Origin: Microtetraspora sp. NBRC 16547 | GTDB lineage: Bacteria; Actinomycetota; Actinomycetes; Streptosporangiales; Streptosporangiaceae | Direction of reading: 5' to 3' | DNA: 64,000 bases | NCBI RefSeq assembly: GCF_030268965.1 | Contig: NZ_BSSE01000025.1 | Span: 43,592 to 107,591 of the forward strand | Shown here: positions 63,136 through 64,000 of the stretch, piece by piece | Position numbering within the stretch: position 1 is the stretch's first letter | How the letters are laid out: each line of letters starts with the position of its first letter | Notes under the pieces: model-generated | What the model was told of the DNA's origin: nothing | Seen by the model: the letters and a program-made list of their open reading frames with translations, nothing else | Databases searched by the model: none | Made by a program: the position numbers and the translations under genes

Positions 63136-63297
63136 ATGGCGATCGAACTGGCCTACGAGACTCATTCGATCACCACGGACAGCGAGGCCGGTATCGCGCC
63201 GGGCACGCAGGCCCGACTCACGCAGGTCCGTCGACTCACGAAGGCCGATTCACACCGGCCGACCCGCGAAGGCCGACGGGCATTCGGCGTGGCGTGA
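63136..63297 (+). pseudogene. Histidine phosphatase family gene, truncated after about 20 codons
   Basis: The frame begins MAIELAYETHSITTDSEAGI behind GAGGAAG, as do many actinobacterial histidine phosphatase proteins next to cation antiporters (usual continuation ATGW-x-PG). From residue 22 the sequence becomes a low-complexity Arg/Thr/Gln string and stops at residue 53, inside the first unit of a 21-bp tandem repeat. The rest of the enzyme is missing, so the gene is broken. The family call rests on recall of the N-terminus. Confidence 0.6.
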
Positions 63298-63524
63298 TGC
63301 GGGAACGGCGCGGCACGATGCGGGAACGGGGCGGCGTGATGCGGGAACGGGGCGGCGTGATGCGGGAACGGGGCGGCGTGATGCGGGAACGGGGCGGCGT
63401 GATGCGGGAACGGCGCGGCGTGATGCGGGAACGGCGCGGCACGATGCGGGAACGGGGCGGCGTGATGCGGGAACGGGGCGGCGTGATGCGGGAACGGGGC
63501 GGCGTGATGCGGGAACGGGGCGCG
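63294..63524. repeat. Eleven tandem copies of a 21-bp repeat
   Basis: The unit is GTGATGCGGGAACGGGGCGG plus C. Copies 1, 6 and 7 have GCGC in place of GGGC, copies 2 and 8 begin ACG, and copy 11 is altered at the end. Because 21 is divisible by three, the array is open in several frames (M-R-E-R-G-G-V forward, A-A-P-F-P-H-H reverse), so long ORFs here are not evidence of a gene. The order of variants suggests that blocks of units were duplicated. Confidence 0.9.
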
Positions 63525-63943
63525 GGCGTCCACGGTCGTCTGAGTGGACGGCCTCCCGATTCCTGCCACTGTCGCAATTGGGGCTTCCCGGGCATCTGGC
63601 GCCGCGGGTGTGGATCGCTGCGCTGCGGTGGGTGGCTGTTCCGGCGCGCCGTGATAGTTGCGTCCTGGTGATGCCGCTGTCGCGGCCATCGCGGGCGCGG
63701 TGGTTGCTGGCACGGTCCTACGCGCGCCTCCACAACCACCCACCTCCGCTCCGCTCCCCGCCGCCCCCAGCTCGCCGCCGCCCCCAGTTCGCCGCCGCCC
63801 TCGGCTCGCCGCACGATCCCTTGCCTCGCTGCCATGAGTGCGACTGATCCAGGTCACATGTCCTGGTGCGCTTTGGATGACCCGCCCGTGTTGGCCCGCA
63901 TACTGCTGTTTCCCCTGAAACGGGGTGGTGTGGCAGATTCGGA
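63525..63943. other. Gene-free stretch between the repeat array and ssb
   Basis: About 420 bp without a frame that I can support. It contains a proline-codon-rich pyrimidine run at about 63735-63800 and a short CCCC-TGAAAC-GGGG hairpin near 63914-63927. The hairpin may end the leftward ssb transcript. Confidence 0.5.
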
Positions 63944-64000
63944 TCAGAAGGGCGGGATGTCGTCCTCCGGGGCCGGCGCCGGAGCCGCAGCCGGTGACGC
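63944..64000 (-). CDS. ssb: Single-stranded DNA-binding protein, C-terminal tip only
   Basis: The last 18 codons of a leftward gene enter from the right edge, reading ASPAAAPAPAPEDDIPPF and a stop. The Pro/Ala linker followed by an acidic tip ending in PPF is the hallmark SSB C-terminus that recruits repair and replication proteins. The OB-fold lies outside the window. No rpsR follows within 640 bp, so this is either a second ssb or a rearranged rpsF-ssb-rpsR locus. Confidence 0.75.
   Translation of the reverse strand, partial: ASPAAAPAPAPEDDIPPF

Noticed and set aside
63294..63524. CRISPR array
   Set aside because: The repeats are contiguous 21-mers without spacers, and no cas gene is nearby.
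63294..63671. A 125-codon protein with M-R-E-R-G-G-V repeats, or reverse-strand A-A-P-F-P-H-H frames
   Set aside because: The repeat length is a multiple of three, so open frames are automatic. No start context or conserved flanking domain was seen.

Overview
This 64-kb window is high-GC actinobacterial chromosome. The gene set (a mycothiol-dependent DinB-type enzyme, DUF2332, a MacS-like two-component pair, a YiaA/B two-helix protein, GTG/TTG starts, 4-bp stop/start overlaps) fits a filamentous actinomycete, perhaps Streptosporangiales. The genus is inference.

Layout. 0-5.1 kb: the 3' part of a GH15 glycosidase, a DinB-like enzyme, small SPW and BON stress-type proteins, a metallophosphoesterase and a nucleotidyltransferase-like protein. 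5.1-7.3 kb: a tRNA-Lys(CTT) followed by a low-density stretch with repeats, a DUF6461-like gene behind an attenuator-like hairpin, a possible 41-aa leader ORF and an ISL3-type transposase tail. It looks like a decayed island. 7.4-16.5 kb: a SorC-type regulator and an eight-gene catabolic operon (xylose-type ABC importer, two FGGY kinases, a histidine phosphatase, a D-2-hydroxyacid dehydrogenase). The two units share a near-identical 29-bp operator. 16.6-18.8 kb: a RecD2-like helicase.

18.8-33.3 kb: the defence core, read leftwards as one compact block: an unrecognised 526-aa protein, a 1523-aa DEAH helicase with a DUF1998/MZB C-terminus, then JetA-JetB-JetC-JetD of a type II Wadjet anti-plasmid SMC system. 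JetA-D are recognisable; their linkage to the helicase pair is the most interesting feature of the window.

33.3-40.2 kb: ordinary genes (DUF2332, a flavoprotein disulfide reductase, DUF421, an ABC-F ATPase, YiaA/B, sensor kinase and response regulator). 40.4-51.9 kb: a second carbohydrate locus: glycerol kinase, a GntR repressor with two palindromic operators (one over a TTGACA-17-TAGTTT promoter), a ribose-type ABC importer, an LsrF-like class I aldolase/thiolase, a GlpD-like dehydrogenase and an LyxK/EryA-like kinase. Together they suggest import, phosphorylation, oxidation and cleavage of a polyol or related sugar. 52.2-58.2 kb: a third sugar locus: family-1 binding protein, two permeases, a GH35 beta-galactosidase and a divergent AraC regulator, with no local ATPase. 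58.3-64 kb: a stand-alone MurG-like transferase, a secreted 5'-nucleotidase, a KhtTU-like cation/proton antiporter pair, a histidine phosphatase cut short at a run of eleven 21-bp tandem repeats, and the C-terminal tip of an SSB protein entering from the right edge.
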